From Micromonospora nigra (GTDB lineage Bacteria; Actinomycetota; Actinomycetes; Mycobacteriales; Micromonosporaceae): a stretch of 64,000 nucleotides of DNA. Position 1 is the stretch's first letter; the number at the start of each line of letters is the position of its first letter. Positions 36,053 through 43,957 of this stretch are shown here, piece after piece. The position numbers and the translations under genes are program-made. The notes below the pieces were generated by a model, which worked only from the letters and a program-made list of their open reading frames with translations, was not told where the DNA came from and made no database searches. Where the stretch lies: positions 4,579,501 through 4,643,500 of the forward strand of contig NZ_FMHT01000003.1 in assembly GCF_900091585.1 (NCBI RefSeq), given 5' to 3'.

Positions 36053-37092
36053 ACATCGACCTCGCGGCGCTGCGCGCACTCGAGCGCGAGCGGGAGATCC
36101 CGTTCGACACGATCCTGGCGGCGATCGAGACCGCGCTGCTGACCGCGTACCGGCACACCGAGGGCGCCGAGGCGCACGCGCGGGTGGAGATCGACCGCAA
36201 GACCGGCGCGGCACTGGTCTACGCGCAGGAACTCGACGCCGACGGCTCGGTGGCGCGGGAGTGGGACGACACCCCGCACGACTTCGGTCGGATCGCGGCC
36301 ATGACCGCCAAGCAGGTGATCCTCCAGCGGCTGCGGGAGGCCACCGACGAGGTGCACTTCGGCGAGTACGTGGGCCGCGACGGTGACCTGGTCACCGGCG
36401 TGGTGCAGGCGCACGAGGCGCGGGCCGAGAAGGGCATCGTCAGCGTCGACCTCGGCAAGCTGGAGGGCGTCCTGCCGCAGTCCGAGCAGGTGCCCGGTGA
36501 GCGGTACACGCACGGCGAGCGGATCCGCTGCGTGGTGGTGCACGTCGCCAAGGGCATGCGCGGGCCGCAGATCACCCTGTCCCGGTCCCATCCGGCGCTG
36601 GTGAAGAAGCTGTTCGCGCTGGAGGTTCCCGAGATCGCCGACGGCACCGTCGAGATCGGCGCGATCGCGCGGGAGGCGGGCCACCGGACGAAGATCGCGG
36701 TCCGGTCGACCACGCAGGGCGTCAACGCCAAGGGCGCGTGCATCGGGCCGATGGGCCAGCGGGTGCGCGCGGTGATGAGCGAACTGCACGGCGAGAAGAT
36801 CGACATCATCGACTGGTCGGACGATCCGGCCACCTTCGTCGGCAACGCCCTGTCCCCGGCGAAGGCGCTGCGGGTCGAGGTGGTCGATCTGGCCACCCGG
36901 GCGGCCCGGGTGACCGTCCCGGATTTCCAGCTTTCGCTCGCGATCGGCCGGGAAGGGCAGAACGCCCGGCTCGCGGCCCGACTGACCGGTTGGCGGATCG
37001 ACATCCGGTCCGACGCCGAGCAGGCGGGGGTGGCCGGCCGGGGCGGAACCGATCACGTCCCGGAGCCGGGCGGCGCGATCTCCGGAAGCTAG
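36049..37092 (+). CDS. nusA: transcription termination/antitermination factor NusA
   Basis: 347 residues, the actinobacterial length without the C-terminal acidic repeats of E. coli NusA. The N-terminal polymerase-binding domain (about 1-105) is followed by S1 (about 110-180, [25 protein letters not shown]), KH1 (about 200-270, [22 protein letters not shown]) and KH2 (about 275-325, [21 protein letters not shown]). The start is a GTG overlapping the rimP stop, behind GAGGAGAG. It is part of the rimP-nusA-ylxR-infB operon. Confidence 0.97.
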   Translation: MNIDLAALRALEREREIPFDTILAAIETALLTAYRHTEGAEAHARVEIDRKTGAALVYAQELDADGSVAREWDDTPHDFGRIAAMTAKQVILQRLREATDEVHFGEYVGRDGDLVTGVVQAHEARAEKGIVSVDLGKLEGVLPQSEQVPGERYTHGERIRCVVVHVAKGMRGPQITLSRSHPALVKKLFALEVPEIADGTVEIGAIAREAGHRTKIAVRSTTQGVNAKGACIGPMGQRVRAVMSELHGEKIDIIDWSDDPATFVGNALSPAKALRVEVVDLATRAARVTVPDFQLSLAIGREGQNARLAARLTGWRIDIRSDAEQAGVAGRGGTDHVPEPGGAISGS

Positions 37093-37107
37093 GGGTAGAC
37101 TTACCCC
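37092..37107 (+). promoter_or_regulatory. inverted repeat and -10 box ahead of ylxR
   Basis: GGGGTA-GACT-TACCCC is a 6-bp inverted repeat that starts in the nusA stop codon and contains TAGACT (37096-37101). That box lies seven bases before the ylxR GTG. It may be an internal leaderless promoter, a small hairpin, or both. Confidence 0.4.
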
Positions 37108-37108
37108 A

Positions 37109-37441
37109 GTGGTACGACGCGAGCAACCGGAGCGCACCTGTGTGGGCTGCCGGCGGCGCGCGCCGGCCAGCGAACTGCTGCGAATCGTCGCGATCCGGGA
37201 GGAGACTGGATTCAGTCTCCGACCTGATCCGACCCGCAGCCTGCCGGGTCGGGGAGCTAATCTGCACCCGGATCCGGCCTGCTTCGCGCAGGCGGTGCGG
37301 CGGCGGGCCTTCGGCCGGGCGCTGCGTGTCACCGGGGTCCCCGACCACGGTGCGCTCGCGGAGCATGTTCACGCGCCAACCACTACGTCCGGTCAACCCG
37401 ACCGGACGAGGGTCGCTAGCAAGGTAGGACGACCGACATGA
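37109..37441 (+). CDS. ylxR: YlxR (DUF448) RNA-binding protein
   Basis: 110 residues. The conserved core is ERTCVGCRRRAPASELLRIVA (residues 8-28), followed by GRGANLHPDPACFAQAVRRRAFGRALR. YlxR is a small basic protein encoded between nusA and infB in many bacteria. It is proposed to bind RNA, and in some species RNase P or nucleoid DNA. The last 25 residues are unconserved. The start is a GTG without a clear ribosome site; a -10-like box is seven bases upstream. Confidence 0.92.
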   Translation: MVRREQPERTCVGCRRRAPASELLRIVAIREETGFSLRPDPTRSLPGRGANLHPDPACFAQAVRRRAFGRALRVTGVPDHGALAEHVHAPTTTSGQPDRTRVASKVGRPT

Positions 37442-37534
37442 GCACACGATGAAGTCCCAGAAATGACCAGGCTTCAAGTGCACGAGTGAGGTCGCTGCGG
37501 GTGCTGCCCGCACGACCTCGGAGTGAGGAGTGCA

Positions 37535-40519
37535 GTGGCAGGAAAGGCCCGCGTACACGAGCTTGCCAAAGAGCTCGGGGTCGAAAGCAAGACCGTTCTC
37601 GCCAAGCTCAAGGAGATGGGCGAGTTCGTCAAGTCCGCGTCCAGCACCGTCGAGGCGCCCGTCGCCCGGAGGCTGCGTAACGCGTTCGTCGCCTCTTCCG
37701 GTGCGCCCGCGCCGGCCGCCCCCTCGGCGGCCGCTCCGGCACCGGCGGCGGCACCGACCCCTTCGCCGACCCCCGGGGAGCCCCGGATCACCGCCAAGCC
37801 GATGCCGCCCCGGCGGCCGGCCGTGCCCGGTCCGAAGCCCAAGGGTCCGGTTCCCGGCCCGCCGCAGCCCGCGGCCCCGGTCGCCAAGCCGGCGAGCGCC
37901 CACGACATCGAGGTGGCGGCCGCCGAGGCGCGTGCCGCCGCGCTGAAGGCTGAGCAGGAGGCCGCGGTCAAGGCCGCGCAGGCCGCCCGCCAGCAGCAGC
38001 GGGAGAACGTCCGTCGCGAACCCCCGACCGAGGGTGGTCCGCGTCCCAGTCCGCGTCCTGGGCCGAACGCCATGCCGCCCCGTCCGGGTTCCCCGGCCGC
38101 CGGTCGGCCCGGCGCACCGGCCCCGGGTCCGGGTGGTCGACAGGGTGGCCGTCCGCCGGCGCGCGGCGCCGGCAACAACCCGTTCGGCATCCAGGGCAGC
38201 CAGCGGCCCCCGGCCGCCGGTGCCGGTGGTCAGCGGCCGAGCCCGGCGTCCATGCCGCCCCGGCCCAGTCCGGCGTCCATGCCGCCCCGGCCGAGCCCGG
38301 CGTCCATGCCGAGTCAGCGTCCGGGTCGTCCGGGCGGTCCCGGTGCCGGTCGTCCCGGCGGTGGTGCCGGTCGTCCCGGCGGCGGTGGCGGCGGCGGTGG
38401 TTACCGCGGCGGCCCCGGCGGTGGTGGCGGCGGCGGTGGTTACCGCGGCGGTCCCGGTGGCGGTGGCGGCGGTGGTGGTTACCGCGGCGGTCCCGGTGGC
38501 GGTGGCGGTGCCCCCGGCGGTGGTTTCCGTCCGGGTGCCCCGGCCGGCGGCGGCGGTCGCCCCGGTGGCGGCGGTCGTGGCCGTGGCGGCGGCGCCGCGG
38601 GTGCCTTCGGGCGTCCGGGTGGCCGGCCGACGCGTGGCCGCAAGTCCAAGAAGCAGCGCAGACAGGAGTTCGACAACCTGTCGGCTCCGACCATGAGCTC
38701 GGGTGCCCCCCGGGGTCAGGGTCAGGCCGTCCGGCTGTCCCGTGGCGCTTCGCTGTCGGACTTCGCCGACAAGATCAACGCCAACCCGGGTTCGCTGGTC
38801 CAGGAGATGTTCAACCTGGGCGAGATGGTCACCGCGACCCAGTCCTGCTCCGACGACACCCTGCTGCTGCTGGGTGAACACCTGGGCTTCAACGTCCAGA
38901 TCGTCAGCCCGGAGGACGAGGACCGCGAGCTGCTCGCGCAGTTCAACATCGACCTCGACGCCGAGGTCGCCAGCGAGCGGCTGGTCAGCCGGGCGCCGGT
39001 GGTGACCGTCATGGGTCACGTCGACCACGGTAAGACCAAGCTGCTCGACGCGATCCGCAAGGCCAACGTCGTGGCGGGCGAGGCCGGTGGCATCACCCAG
39101 CACATCGGTGCCTACCAGGTCCACGTCCCGCACGAGGGCGAGGACCGGGCGGTGACCTTCATCGACACCCCGGGTCACGAGGCGTTCACCGCCATGCGTG
39201 CCCGTGGTGCCCAGGTGACGGACGTCGTGATCCTGGTGGTCGCGGCCGACGACGGCGTGATGCCGCAGACGATCGAGGCGTTGAACCACGCCAAGGCGGC
39301 TGAGGTGCCGATCGTGGTGGCGGTCAACAAGGTCGACAAGCCGGACGCCAACCCGGACAAGGTCCGCCAGCAGTTGACCGAGTACGGACTGGTCGCCGAG
39401 GAGTACGGCGGTGACACCATGTTCGTCAACGTGGCCGCCAAGCCGGGCACCGGCATCGAGGAGCTTCTCGAGGCGGTTCTGCTCACCGCCGACGCGTCGC
39501 TGGAGCTGACCGCTCCGATCGACGGGCCGGCGCAGGGTGTGGCCATCGAGGCGCACCTGGACAAGGGCCGCGGCGCGGTGGCGACGGTGCTGGTGCAGAA
39601 GGGCACCCTGCGGGCGGGCGACTCGATCGTCGCCGGTGGGGCGCACGGACGGGTCCGGGCGATGCTCGACGAGAACGGCAACCAGCTCTCCGAGGCGGGT
39701 CCGGCCCGTCCGGTGATGGTTCTCGGCCTCACCGCGGTGCCGGGTGCGGGCGACACCTTCCTCGCCGCGGCGGACGACCGCACGGTGCGGCAGATCGCCG
39801 AGCAGCGGCAGGCACGGCGGCGGGCGGCGTCCTTCGCCAACTCCCGTGGCCGGGCCACCCTCGAGACGCTCATGGAGCAGCTCAAGGAGGGCGAGAAGAC
39901 CTCGCTCAACCTCATCCTCAAGGGTGACGTCTCCGGTTCCGTGGAGGCCCTGGAGGACGCGCTGTTCAACCTCGACATCCCCGAGGAGGTCCAGCTCAAG
40001 GTCCTCGACCGGGGCGTCGGCGCGATCACCGAGAGCAACGTCATGCTCGCGAGCGCGTCGTCCGAGCCGGTCACGATCATCGGCTTCAACGTGCGGGCCT
40101 CCAACAAGGTCCGCGAGATGGCCGACCGCGAGGGCGTGGAGATCCGGTACTACACGGTCATCTACCAGGCCATCGAGGAGATCGAGGCGGCGCTCAAGGG
40201 CCTGCTCAAGCCGGAGTACGAGGAGGTCGAGCTCGGCACCGCGGAGATCCGCGACGTGTTCCGCTCGTCCAAGATCGGCAACATCTCCGGTTGCATCGTC
40301 CGGTCGGGCGTCATCCGGCGCAACGCCAAGGCGCGTCTGCTGCGCGACGGCGCGGTGGTGGCGGACACACTCACCGTCAGCTCGCTCAAGCGGTTCAAGG
40401 ACGACGCCACGGAGGTTCGCGAGGGCTTCGAGTGTGGTCTGACACTGGGCGGATACAACAACGTCCAGGTCGGCGACGTCATCGAGACCTTCGAGATGCG
40501 GGAGAAGGCACGCGCCTGA
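37535..40519 (+). CDS. infB: translation initiation factor IF-2
   Basis: 994 residues. The GTG at 37535 follows GTGAGGAG and gives the usual [19 protein letters not shown] start. The N-terminal 380 residues are disordered and rich in Pro, Ala and Gly, with three SPASMPPRP repeats and three [13 protein letters not shown] repeats. The GTPase domain starts near 490: [12 protein letters not shown] (G1), IDTPGHEAF (G3), NKVDKPDAN (G4). Domains II to IV follow, ending in the fMet-tRNA-binding part with [15 protein letters not shown]-2 brings fMet-tRNA to the 30S subunit. It closes the rimP operon and is followed by a strong hairpin. Confidence 0.98.
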   Translation: MAGKARVHELAKELGVESKTVLAKLKEMGEFVKSASSTVEAPVARRLRNAFVASSGAPAPAAPSAAAPAPAAAPTPSPTPGEPRITAKPMPPRRPAVPGPKPKGPVPGPPQPAAPVAKPASAHDIEVAAAEARAAALKAEQEAAVKAAQAARQQQRENVRREPPTEGGPRPSPRPGPNAMPPRPGSPAAGRPGAPAPGPGGRQGGRPPARGAGNNPFGIQGSQRPPAAGAGGQRPSPASMPPRPSPASMPPRPSPASMPSQRPGRPGGPGAGRPGGGAGRPGGGGGGGGYRGGPGGGGGGGGYRGGPGGGGGGGGYRGGPGGGGGAPGGGFRPGAPAGGGGRPGGGGRGRGGGAAGAFGRPGGRPTRGRKSKKQRRQEFDNLSAPTMSSGAPRGQGQAVRLSRGASLSDFADKINANPGSLVQEMFNLGEMVTATQSCSDDTLLLLGEHLGFNVQIVSPEDEDRELLAQFNIDLDAEVASERLVSRAPVVTVMGHVDHGKTKLLDAIRKANVVAGEAGGITQHIGAYQVHVPHEGEDRAVTFIDTPGHEAFTAMRARGAQVTDVVILVVAADDGVMPQTIEALNHAKAAEVPIVVAVNKVDKPDANPDKVRQQLTEYGLVAEEYGGDTMFVNVAAKPGTGIEELLEAVLLTADASLELTAPIDGPAQGVAIEAHLDKGRGAVATVLVQKGTLRAGDSIVAGGAHGRVRAMLDENGNQLSEAGPARPVMVLGLTAVPGAGDTFLAAADDRTVRQIAEQRQARRRAASFANSRGRATLETLMEQLKEGEKTSLNLILKGDVSGSVEALEDALFNLDIPEEVQLKVLDRGVGAITESNVMLASASSEPVTIIGFNVRASNKVREMADREGVEIRYYTVIYQAIEEIEAALKGLLKPEYEEVELGTAEIRDVFRSSKIGNISGCIVRSGVIRRNAKARLLRDGAVVADTLTVSSLKRFKDDATEVREGFECGLTLGGYNNVQVGDVIETFEMREKARA
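38239..38319 (+). repeat. 27-bp repeats in the infB N-terminal region
   Basis: Three successive copies encoding SPASMPPRP (the third ends SPASMPSQR), with synonymous differences between copies. The protein repeat therefore appears to be maintained beyond simple DNA slippage. Confidence 0.85.
38381..38497 (+). repeat. 39-bp Gly-rich repeats in infB
   Basis: Three in-frame copies encode [13 protein letters not shown], with TACCGC recurring at 38402, 38441 and 38480. They form an RGG-like, Tyr-containing low-complexity segment, which is longer than in many IF-2 proteins. Confidence 0.9.
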
Positions 40520-40536
40520 TCCAGCACTGACACTGG

Positions 40537-40572
40537 TCAAGGGGTTTACGCCGGTCGGCGTAAACCCCTTGA
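40537..40572 (+). terminator. terminator hairpin after infB
   Basis: TCAAGGGGTTTACGCCG-GT-CGGCGTAAACCCCTTGA is a perfect 17-bp inverted repeat with a two-base centre, 17 bases after the infB stop. No T-tract follows, which is common for actinobacterial terminators. The symmetry would allow it to act from either side. Confidence 0.85.
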
Positions 40573-40606
40573 TCACGTCGGGGGTCGTCCGTAACGTCCT
40601 CAGGTG

Positions 40607-40900
40607 ATGTTCACCGGAACCGCGGTATTCGACCTGTTGCTGCCGGGTGACTCCCGGTCGCTCAAGGCCAAGAGATCGTATGTGCGGCCGATCGTCGCGG
40701 CGCTGCGGCGCTTCGAGGTCTCGGCCGCCGAGGTGGGGGCGCTCGACCTGCACGGTCGGGCGGAGATCGGGGTGGCCGTGGTGGCCGCCGAGGCGTCGCA
40801 CGTCCGCGAGGTGCTGGATTCGTGCGAACGGCTGGTGGCCGGTCGTCCCGAGGCCGAACTGCTGTCGGTGCGCCGGCGGTTGCACGGCGAGGACGACTGA
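40607..40900 (+). CDS. ylxP: YlxP-like DUF503 protein
   Basis: 97 residues, a full DUF503 domain: TGTAVFDLLLPGDSRSLKAKRSYVRPIVAALRRFEVSAAEVG, then a beta strand with RAEIGVAVVAAEASHVREVL. The family is encoded beside infB and rbfA in many Gram-positives, and its role is not well defined. The ATG at 40607 gives the usual N-terminus; a GTG at 40604 immediately precedes it. Because a strong hairpin separates it from infB, it probably has its own promoter or depends on read-through. Confidence 0.92.
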   Translation: MFTGTAVFDLLLPGDSRSLKAKRSYVRPIVAALRRFEVSAAEVGALDLHGRAEIGVAVVAAEASHVREVLDSCERLVAGRPEAELLSVRRRLHGEDD

Positions 40901-41045
40901 GCCCGGGGGTGTCCCGGGCCACCGGCCGCGCCGCGCGCCGCGCGGCACCGCGCAGGTAGGGTTCGAGGTGTTGGCCGGGCGGTTCCGGTGGGCGCCCCGT
41001 GCGTCACCGGTGCCGGTCGGGAACGGAGCGCGGTGGAGGTACGAG

Positions 41046-41567
41046 ATGTCTGACCCGGCCAGGGTACGCCGGCACGCGGAGCGGATCCGCGAACTGGTCG
41101 CGTCGGTGGTGCGGAGCCAGATCAAGGACCCCCGACTGGGGATGATCACCATCACCGACGCCCGGATCACCGCCGACCTGCGTGACGCGACGGTCTTCTA
41201 CACCGTGCTCGGCGACGCGGCTGCCCAGGCGGGCACCGCCGCGGCGCTGGAGAGCGCGAAGGGGCTGTTGCGCAGCACCGTCGGCAAGGCGCTCGGGCTG
41301 CGCCACTCACCGACGCTCACGTTCGTCCTCGACGACGTGCAGGACCAGGTCAAGCACATCGACGACCTGCTCGCGGCGGCGCGCAACGCGGATGCCGAGG
41401 TGCAGCGGCTCGCCGCCCAGGCGCAGTACGCGGGTGAGGCCCAGCCGTACCGCCTCGACGAGGACGACGAGGCAGCCGACGACGAGGCGGCCGACGACGA
41501 TGCCGACGACGACGCCGCTCCCCGCGCCGGGGGCGACACGCCGGACCGGGGCGGGGAGCGACGGTGA
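41046..41567 (+). CDS. rbfA: ribosome-binding factor A
   Basis: 173 residues. The KH-like core covers residues 1-115: RVRRHAERIRELVASVV, IKDPRLGMITITDARITADLRDATVFYTV and FVLDDVQDQVKHIDDLL. A C-terminal tail (about 135-173) is strongly acidic, with EDDEAADDEAADDDADDD. RbfA acts in late 16S maturation. The ATG follows GGAGG by about six bases. The frame is open upstream to a GTG at 40968, which has a TAGGGT box before it; the conserved start argues against using that GTG. The stop overlaps the next gene. Confidence 0.96.
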   Translation: MSDPARVRRHAERIRELVASVVRSQIKDPRLGMITITDARITADLRDATVFYTVLGDAAAQAGTAAALESAKGLLRSTVGKALGLRHSPTLTFVLDDVQDQVKHIDDLLAAARNADAEVQRLAAQAQYAGEAQPYRLDEDDEAADDEAADDDADDDAAPRAGGDTPDRGGERR

Positions 41568-42622
41568 CCGGGCCCGCCGGTGTTCCGGCCGGCGGGGCCT
41601 CGGACGGCCCCGGGGAGGCCGACTGGGCGGCCGCCGTGGCTGCGATCCGGGGTCTGCCCGCCGACGGGCGGGTGCTGTTGATCTGTCACGTCAACCCGGA
41701 CGGCGACGCGCTGGGCAGCATGCTCGGTTTCGCGCTGGGCCTGCGCCGCCTCGGCGTACGCCGGTTGCAGGCCACCTTTCCCGGCCCGCCGGAGGTGCCC
41801 GAGCCCTTCCGTGGCATGCCGGGCCTGGATCTGCTGGTGTCCGAGGCTGACGCGGATCCGGAGCCGGACCTGGTGGTGTGCTTCGACGCGGCGGGTGCGT
41901 CCCGGCTCGGCGGGCTGGCCGACCGGCTCACCGGGCCCGGCCCGGCGCTGGTGCTCGACCACCACGCCTCCAACACCGGTTTCGGCGACGTCAACCTCGT
42001 TGACCCGGCTGCCGCCGCCACCTCCGTGGTGGCGGAGGAACTGCTCGCCCGGTTGGGCGTGCCGCTGGACGCCGGCATCGCCGAGTGTCTCTACGTGGCG
42101 CTGACCACGGACACCGGCTCGTTCCGCTTCGAGGCGACCACCCCGGCGGTGCACCTGATGGCCGCCCGGCTGCTCGCGACCGGGATCCGTCCCGGCGACA
42201 TCTCCCGGCGGATCTTCGACAGCCGGCCGTTCGGCGCGGTCCGCCTGTTCGGCGAGGTGCTGGGCCGGGCCCGGCTCGAGCCGGCTGCCGCTGCCGGCCA
42301 CGGCCTGGTCTGGACGTACGCGACGCAGGACGACCTGGCCCGGCACGAGCAGCGGCCGTACGTGCTGGAGGCGTTGATCGACTCGGTCCGGTGCACCGCG
42401 GAGGCCGACGTGAGCTGTGTGGTCAAGCAGACCGGGGCCGCCGAGTGGGCGGTGTCGATGCGCAGCAAGGGGGCGGTCGACGTGAGCCGGGTCGCGGTCG
42501 CCCTGGGCGGTGGCGGGCACCGGTTCGCCGCGGGTTTCACCGGCCGGGGCACGGCCGAGGACGTGGTGAACTCGATCCGGGCCGTGCTGCCGGGAGCGTT
42601 GATCGGAGACGGAACGAGCTGA
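41564..42622 (+). CDS. DHH/DHHA1 phosphoesterase (NrnA-like)
   Basis: 352 residues. The DHH domain has HVNPDGDALGSMLGF (about 45-60), VCFDAAG (about 107) and the signature LDHHASNTGFGDVNLVD (about 130-146). The DHHA1 domain at the C-terminus ends in GGGGHRFAAGFTGRG (about 310-325). Members hydrolyse nano-RNA, pAp or cyclic dinucleotides; the actinobacterial orthologue Rv2837c acts on c-di-AMP and pAp. The GTG overlaps the rbfA stop by four bases, a conserved arrangement. Confidence 0.95.
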   Translation: MTGPAGVPAGGASDGPGEADWAAAVAAIRGLPADGRVLLICHVNPDGDALGSMLGFALGLRRLGVRRLQATFPGPPEVPEPFRGMPGLDLLVSEADADPEPDLVVCFDAAGASRLGGLADRLTGPGPALVLDHHASNTGFGDVNLVDPAAAATSVVAEELLARLGVPLDAGIAECLYVALTTDTGSFRFEATTPAVHLMAARLLATGIRPGDISRRIFDSRPFGAVRLFGEVLGRARLEPAAAAGHGLVWTYATQDDLARHEQRPYVLEALIDSVRCTAEADVSCVVKQTGAAEWAVSMRSKGAVDVSRVAVALGGGGHRFAAGFTGRGTAEDVVNSIRAVLPGALIGDGTS

Positions 42623-42697
42623 GTCAGGACGGAGATCAGGGTCGATACCGGGGGTGTTGACCTTCCCGCCCTGCGTGACGACGGGGAGAATCGCAGG

Positions 42698-43105
42698 ATG
42701 GAGCAGCCACACGACCTCACCGTCGCCGCACCACGGGCCTGGGACCGCCCGGTCGTCTGCGTACCCGTGCTGGTGGTCCTCTCGGTGGTCGGTGGTCGGT
42801 TCCCGTCGTTCTCGACGGAGGCCAACCTCTGGACCCTCGGCACCGGCGGCGTGCTGATCTGGCTCGGGCTGAGCAACCGGGTGCCCCGGCGGGCCACACC
42901 CGATCGGATCGGGTCCGGGGTCGCCTGGTGGGCGCTGCCGGTGGTGGTCTTCGGGGTCTTCGAGGGGGCCACCTTCGTGGCTGCGGCGGGCGACGACTTC
43001 CCCACCCTCTCCCGGCTGGCCGATCCGCTGCTGGAGGAGCAGTTGATCCGGTCGGCCGCCTGGTTGGCCTGGCTGTCGGCGTTCTGGGGGTTGGTGCGGC
43101 GATGA
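42698..43105 (+). CDS. membrane protein of unknown function
   Basis: 135 residues with hydrophobic segments near 20-33, 45-60, 75-95 and 115-132. Conserved-looking features are NRVPRRATPDRIGSGVAWWALPVVVFGVFE in the middle and DPLLEEQLIRSAAWLAWLSAFWGLVRR at the end. I do not recognise a named family. The ATG follows GAGAAT, a possible -10, by nine bases. The stop overlaps the start of the next small membrane gene (ATGA), so the two are a unit. They sit between the DHH phosphoesterase and a MATE gene. Confidence 0.75.
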   Translation: MEQPHDLTVAAPRAWDRPVVCVPVLVVLSVVGGRFPSFSTEANLWTLGTGGVLIWLGLSNRVPRRATPDRIGSGVAWWALPVVVFGVFEGATFVAAAGDDFPTLSRLADPLLEEQLIRSAAWLAWLSAFWGLVRR

Positions 43106-43314
43106 TGCGGACGTTGGCTATCGCGGGCTTTCTCCTGGCCCTGGCGCTCTTCGTGGTCGTCGAGTGGGCGGCCCGGCGGGAGGGCTCCCGGATCCCGACC
43201 CTCGGCGACGTCTGCGCACACCTGATGCGCTACGAGGTCGGTCCCGTGCCGGTGGGTCGGATCGGGCTGTTCGGCTTCTGGTGGTGGCTGGGGTGGCATT
43301 TCCTGGCCCGCTGA
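43102..43314 (+). CDS. small membrane protein, DUF6186-like
   Basis: 70 residues. One N-terminal membrane helix (LAIAGFLLALALFVVVEWAAR) is followed by REGSRIPTLGDVCAHLMRYEVGPVPVGR and a second hydrophobic end, GLFGFWWWLGWHFLAR. I recall this pattern from Micromonosporaceae and related proteins named DUF6186; the name is tentative and no function is known. Its ATG overlaps the preceding stop, so it is probably co-translated with the 135-residue protein and may form a complex with it. Confidence 0.75.
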   Translation: MMRTLAIAGFLLALALFVVVEWAARREGSRIPTLGDVCAHLMRYEVGPVPVGRIGLFGFWWWLGWHFLAR

Positions 43315-43690
43315 GGGGCGGGGGAACCAGCCGACCCGGCTGGGCTGTTGGTGCTGTTCGCGGCCCCCGCCCGGGGCGGGACGAACTCCAGGGTGCGGGT
43401 GACTCGTGCCGAGTTGGTCGCCGCGCTCCCGGACTTGTCCAGATGGCGGGAACCGTGGGCACCATGTGGACCTGAACGATAACTTGGGAGACGACCGGCG
43501 TCGTCTCGGCGCAGGTCGTGGGCGGTGGAGCCACACCCGGCGTCGCCTCCCTCCAGGGTCTGACCGACCCGGGCACCACGCTGCCCCGCCGATTGCTCCG
43601 GTGACCCCGGAGCGTGATCGGGGAGCGCCACGCAGCACCGCCCGTGACAGCCGCCGCAGGTCGGCGGCGCGGCCCTGGAAGGGGACCACC
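43315..43690. other. spacer with possible regulatory content
   Basis: About 375 bases without a family-supported gene. An AT-richer patch, AACGATAACTTGG near 43475-43488, stands out and may be a promoter for the small frame at 43691. The remainder is ordinary GC-rich sequence with no clear repeat or hairpin. Confidence 0.4.
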
Positions 43691-43780
43691 ATGCCCGGCA
43701 AGTCCAAGCCTGAGACCACCGACGAGGCACGTGAGCTGGCGCGTCGCGCCCTGCAGACCTCCATGGACACCCGTCAGTGA
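43691..43780 (+). CDS. candidate 29-residue small protein
   Basis: The ATG is preceded by GGAAGGGG about six bases upstream, one of the better ribosome sites in the window. The 29 codons read MPGKSKPETTDEARELARR and then ALQTSMDTRQ. This gives a soluble, charged peptide with a predicted amphipathic helix (DEARELARRALQ). There is no membrane segment and no recognised family. Codon use is GC3-rich like real genes. It stands alone between a membrane gene pair and a MATE gene on the same strand, with a 178-bp gap after it. Confidence 0.5.
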   Translation: MPGKSKPETTDEARELARRALQTSMDTRQ

Positions 43781-43957
43781 TCCAGACCGACCGGCGGTGA
43801 CGCCGCCGACGTCCACGTCGGCCGCGTCACCGCCGGAGTCTGTGCCGGCGACGTCCGCGCCGGCCGGGTCGCCGGCCGGTGGTCCACCCCGACCACCGCG
43901 CCGGTAAGTGGCCCCGCACTTGGCTGTCCTTACCGAGTCGTGCCAGGATCGGCGGCG

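Noticed and set aside
40968..41045. N-terminal extension of RbfA from a GTG at 40968
   Set aside because: A TAGGGT box precedes it, but the ATG at 41046 has GGAGG at good spacing and matches the conserved RbfA start.
36806..41170. A 1454-codon open frame on the minus strand
   Set aside because: Antisense to nusA, ylxR, infB and rbfA. The long Thr/Ala/Gly run is the complement of the infB Gly-rich repeats.
41564..42622. Link between the DHH phosphoesterase and the c-di-GMP gene
   Set aside because: The orthologue group acts on c-di-AMP, pAp or nano-RNA, the genes are 24 kb apart, and nothing in the sequence connects them.
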